A stretch of DNA of 7,377 nt, taken from Acidobacteriaceae bacterium (GTDB taxonomy: Bacteria; Acidobacteriota; Terriglobia; Terriglobales; Acidobacteriaceae). Made by a program: the position numbers and the translations under genes. This document shows positions 6,206-7,377 of this stretch, in pieces. The stretch covers positions 1 through 7,377 of the forward strand of contig PLYW01000113.1 of assembly GCA_003151875.1 (NCBI GenBank), read 5' to 3'. The number at the start of each line of letters is the position of its first letter. Positions within the stretch are counted from its first letter, which is position 1. A model generated the notes under the pieces. It was not told the origin of the DNA. It saw only the letters and a list, made by a program, of their open reading frames with translations, and ran no database searches.

Positions 6206-6353
6206 GATAATCAGGCTCCAGAATGAAATTTCTCGCAGGGAATTCGAGACTGCAGTGAATTCGCCCTTCGGCTTCTCCGTTACTCCTTTGGGTGGTAATG
6301 TCTCCGAGTGGCAACCGTTGCTTGAATACCCGGAACCCCTCCCAGAGAAATGA
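6180..6353 (+). CDS. Small 57-aa protein at the end of the cargo operon
   Basis: ATG 6180 lies inside the 3' end of the hydrolase gene (26-bp overlap) and has AAGG (6170-6173) six bases upstream. The product begins with an amphipathic helix (YEKTLEIIRLQNEISRREFETA) and continues SPFGFSVTPLGGNVSEWQPL to an acidic, Pro-rich end (EYPEPLPEK). The frame stays open well past the hydrolase stop, and the TGA lies 28 bp from the end of the convergent transposase gene. I recognise no family. Its placement suggests it is co-translated with the hydrolase and might bind it. Confidence 0.5.
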   Translation: MQNYEKTLEIIRLQNEISRREFETAVNSPFGFSVTPLGGNVSEWQPLLEYPEPLPEK

Positions 6354-6381
6354 ACTAGCGTTCTTGGAGCGAATCGGTTGC

Positions 6382-7302
6382 TCAGCTTGTGGCTGTTTCC
6401 GAAACCCGCGATAGCATTAGCCTGAACATTGGGACGGTAGAGTCACGCCTGTTGTATCTGAACGAGTACTCATCAAGGTAGGTCTGCAAGTACTTCTGGC
6501 TGACAGCGTGGTAGACTCCGCCGATTCCGCGCTTTACTAAGCTCCAGAATCCTTCGATTGTGTTGGTGTGAATGTCGCCAACAACGTAGATTTTCGCGCT
6601 GTGATTGATGCGCCTGTGAAGGTATCCTCCGCCGACACTTTCTAGTCCATTGTATGAGGCGAGTTCGTCGGTGAAGACCGTTGTTTCTGGCAGGATTCGT
6701 TCTGCCGCGATTCCGTGCAAGGTTTTTCGGGTAGCGTCATTCGCAGCGACCGCGATCACGCGGCCTTTGCGCTCCACAATACCGACCACGCAGGTCTGTT
6801 TTCTGTCGCCAGCGGGCGGGCGTCCACGATGACCGCCGCGACGGCGACCGCCCACATAGGTCTCGTCCATTTCCACTCCATTGGCTCCGCCGAGGATGAT
6901 GTCCTCAGAGAAGAGAGTGCGAATCTGCCGGAACATGCGCCATGCGGTCTTGTAGGTGACGCCAGTCTCGCGCTGAATCTGCTTCGCGGAAATGCCGCAA
7001 CGAGTATTCGCCATCAGGTACATGGCGTGGAACCAAGTGCGGAGAGATGTAGTGCTCTTCTCGAAGATAGTACCAGCGAGCGGATAGATGTGATTCCCGC
7101 AGTGGTCACAAGCGTAAGCAGTTCGGCCCGTAACGCGATAGTGCTTATGCTCAGCCTCGCACTTCTCGCAGTAGGTACGGCCATCAGGCCAGCGTTGTTC
7201 CTTAATGAACTCAAGGCAGGAATCGGCGGTTGGAAACTCGGCATGAAACTGCTCTACCGTATAGCGAAGCTCTTTCGGTATGTGCTGCTTCGGTTTTGCC
7301 AT
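6382..7302 (-). CDS. IS1595-family transposase (ISXO2-like DDE domain)
   Basis: 306-aa protein that catalyses transposition of the surrounding element. The N-terminal region has a zinc ribbon (C45-x2-C48, C65-x2-C68) followed by the family's PLAGTIFEKSTTSLRTWFHAMYLM stretch and a helix-turn-helix-like segment (GISAKQIQRETGVTYKTAWRMFRQIR, 103-128). The ISXO2-like RNase-H-fold domain begins at VEMDETYVGGRRRGG, with Asp146. Asp212 (VFTDELASY) and Asn247 or Glu250 (IHTNTIEGFWSLVKRGI) complete the expected D-D-N/E site. All key residues are present and the length is usual for the family, so the gene appears intact. It is convergent with the cargo operon and starts about 50 bp inside the right terminal repeat. 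No strong Shine-Dalgarno sequence precedes the ATG, consistent with low expression. Confidence 0.97.
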   Translation of the reverse strand: MAKPKQHIPKELRYTVEQFHAEFPTADSCLEFIKEQRWPDGRTYCEKCEAEHKHYRVTGRTAYACDHCGNHIYPLAGTIFEKSTTSLRTWFHAMYLMANTRCGISAKQIQRETGVTYKTAWRMFRQIRTLFSEDIILGGANGVEMDETYVGGRRRGGHRGRPPAGDRKQTCVVGIVERKGRVIAVAANDATRKTLHGIAAERILPETTVFTDELASYNGLESVGGGYLHRRINHSAKIYVVGDIHTNTIEGFWSLVKRGIGGVYHAVSQKYLQTYLDEYSFRYNRRDSTVPMFRLMLSRVSETATS

Positions 7303-7311
7303 GGTAGAAAC

Positions 7312-7340
7312 AGTTTGCCATATGTTCTACTTGTTGTCAA
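7312..7340 (-). promoter_or_regulatory. Possible weak transposase promoter in the right end
   Basis: A perfect -35 hexamer TTGACA lies on the minus strand at 7335-7340, inside the terminal repeat. At 17-bp spacing the -10 position is CAAACT (7312-7317), only three of six matches to consensus. A weak promoter would fit a transposase gene, but the -10 is unconvincing. Confidence 0.28.
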
Positions 7341-7352
7341 GGGATAATTACC
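7323..7352 (-). repeat. Right terminal inverted repeat of the IS1595-family element
   Basis: Read on the minus strand it begins GGTAATTATCCC and contains ACAAGTA at element positions 19-25, matching the left end in both blocks. The last element base is 7352, directly before the second AATTTTTA. Confidence 0.92.
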
Positions 7353-7360
7353 AATTTTTA
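7353..7360. repeat. Right copy of the 8-bp target-site duplication (AATTTTTA)
   Basis: Exact copy of 4395-4402, directly after the right terminal repeat. Confidence 0.95.
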
Positions 7361-7377
7361 TGGGGTGACCAGCGACG
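7361..7377 (+). pseudogene. Resumption of the interrupted TIGR03803-type repeat protein gene
   Basis: Joining base 4402 to base 7361 gives TAT GGG GTG ACC AGC GAC, so the third repeat reads DGNFYGVTSD. This matches DGNFYGTAYTGG and DGNFYGVTISGG of the first two repeats. The frame therefore continues into the flanking DNA; only 17 bases are visible. Confidence 0.88.

Larger units (their letters stand above)
4403..7352 (-). mobile_element. Complete IS1595-family element, 2,950 bp, with cargo operon
   Basis: Both boundaries can be read from the sequence: terminal inverted repeats starting GGCAATTATCCC (left) and, on the other strand, GGTAATTATCCC (right), flanked by exact 8-bp direct repeats AATTTTTA. 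The element encodes an intact IS1595-type transposase near its right end on the minus strand. It also carries a rightward operon of two toxin-antitoxin-like genes, a proteasome-fold hydrolase and two very small ORFs. IS1595-family members with passenger genes are known, but I do not recognise this cargo combination. By eye the cargo is less GC-rich than the flanking secreted-protein genes, which fits foreign origin. The exact duplication and the open transposase frame suggest a fairly recent insertion and a possibly active element. Confidence 0.95.

Noticed and set aside
6367..6383. GAGCGA/TTGCTC hairpin between the 57-aa ORF and the transposase end
   Set aside because: A short stem with one G-T pair, overlapping the transposase stop and not followed by a T-run on either strand; not a credible intrinsic terminator.
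6715..7347. Plus-strand 210-aa frame antisense to the transposase
   Set aside because: It lies opposite an intact, recognisable transposase and runs into the terminal repeat; no domain is visible.
7343..7362. Outward-facing promoter at the right end (GATAAT at 7343-7348, or TTGTCA at 7334-7339 with the junction)
   Set aside because: Neither hexamer has a good partner at 16-18 bp spacing, so I do not claim the element drives the downstream gene fragment.
1..7377. CRISPR arrays, tRNA or rRNA genes
   Set aside because: I saw no regularly spaced short repeats, no tRNA-like cloverleaf and no rRNA-like stretches.

Overview
The window looks like soil or sediment Acidobacteriota DNA. The evidence is the kind of secreted protein encoded: a large exported protein with a HYDIN/choice-of-anchor-D-like Ig domain and C-terminal 'PCR..DTR' repeats, and an exported protein built of Gloeo_Verruco-type (TIGR03803-like) repeats. 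Both types are frequent in that phylum. This assignment is inference from protein style; no rRNA or marker gene is present.

Layout. (1) Positions 122-3616 hold one large, GC-rich, secreted multidomain protein. (2) Positions 3617-3899 are a spacer with a short hairpin and no convincing gene. (3) From 3900 an exported TIGR03803-repeat protein begins, but it is cut at 4402 by an insertion. (4) Positions 4403-7352 are a complete 2,950-bp IS1595-family mobile element. It has imperfect bipartite terminal inverted repeats, an exact 8-bp target duplication (AATTTTTA at 4395-4402 and 7353-7360) and a 306-aa transposase on the minus strand (6382-7302). (5) At 7361-7377 the host gene resumes. Removing the element and one target copy restores an in-frame DGNFYGVTSD, a typical repeat motif of that gene.

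The element carries a compact rightward cargo operon, convergent with the transposase. Its genes are a HicB-like antitoxin (4632-5006), a HicA-like toxin (4994-5254), a basic 42-aa ORF (5251-5379), a proteasome-fold Ntn-hydrolase (5381-6205) and a 57-aa ORF (6180-6353). Neighbouring genes overlap or are separated by a single base, so they are probably translated and regulated together. A strong sigma70-like promoter (TAGACA, 17 bp, TATAAT) lies at the left end with its -35 inside the terminal repeat. It is followed by a CTGTGAT palindrome and direct repeat that could be an operator.

The most interesting point is the cargo: a toxin-antitoxin-like pair joined to a self-processing peptidase-fold protein and two tiny proteins on an insertion sequence. 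It may stabilise the element, as an addiction module with a protease component, or serve a defence or stress role. Its function cannot be read from the sequence.
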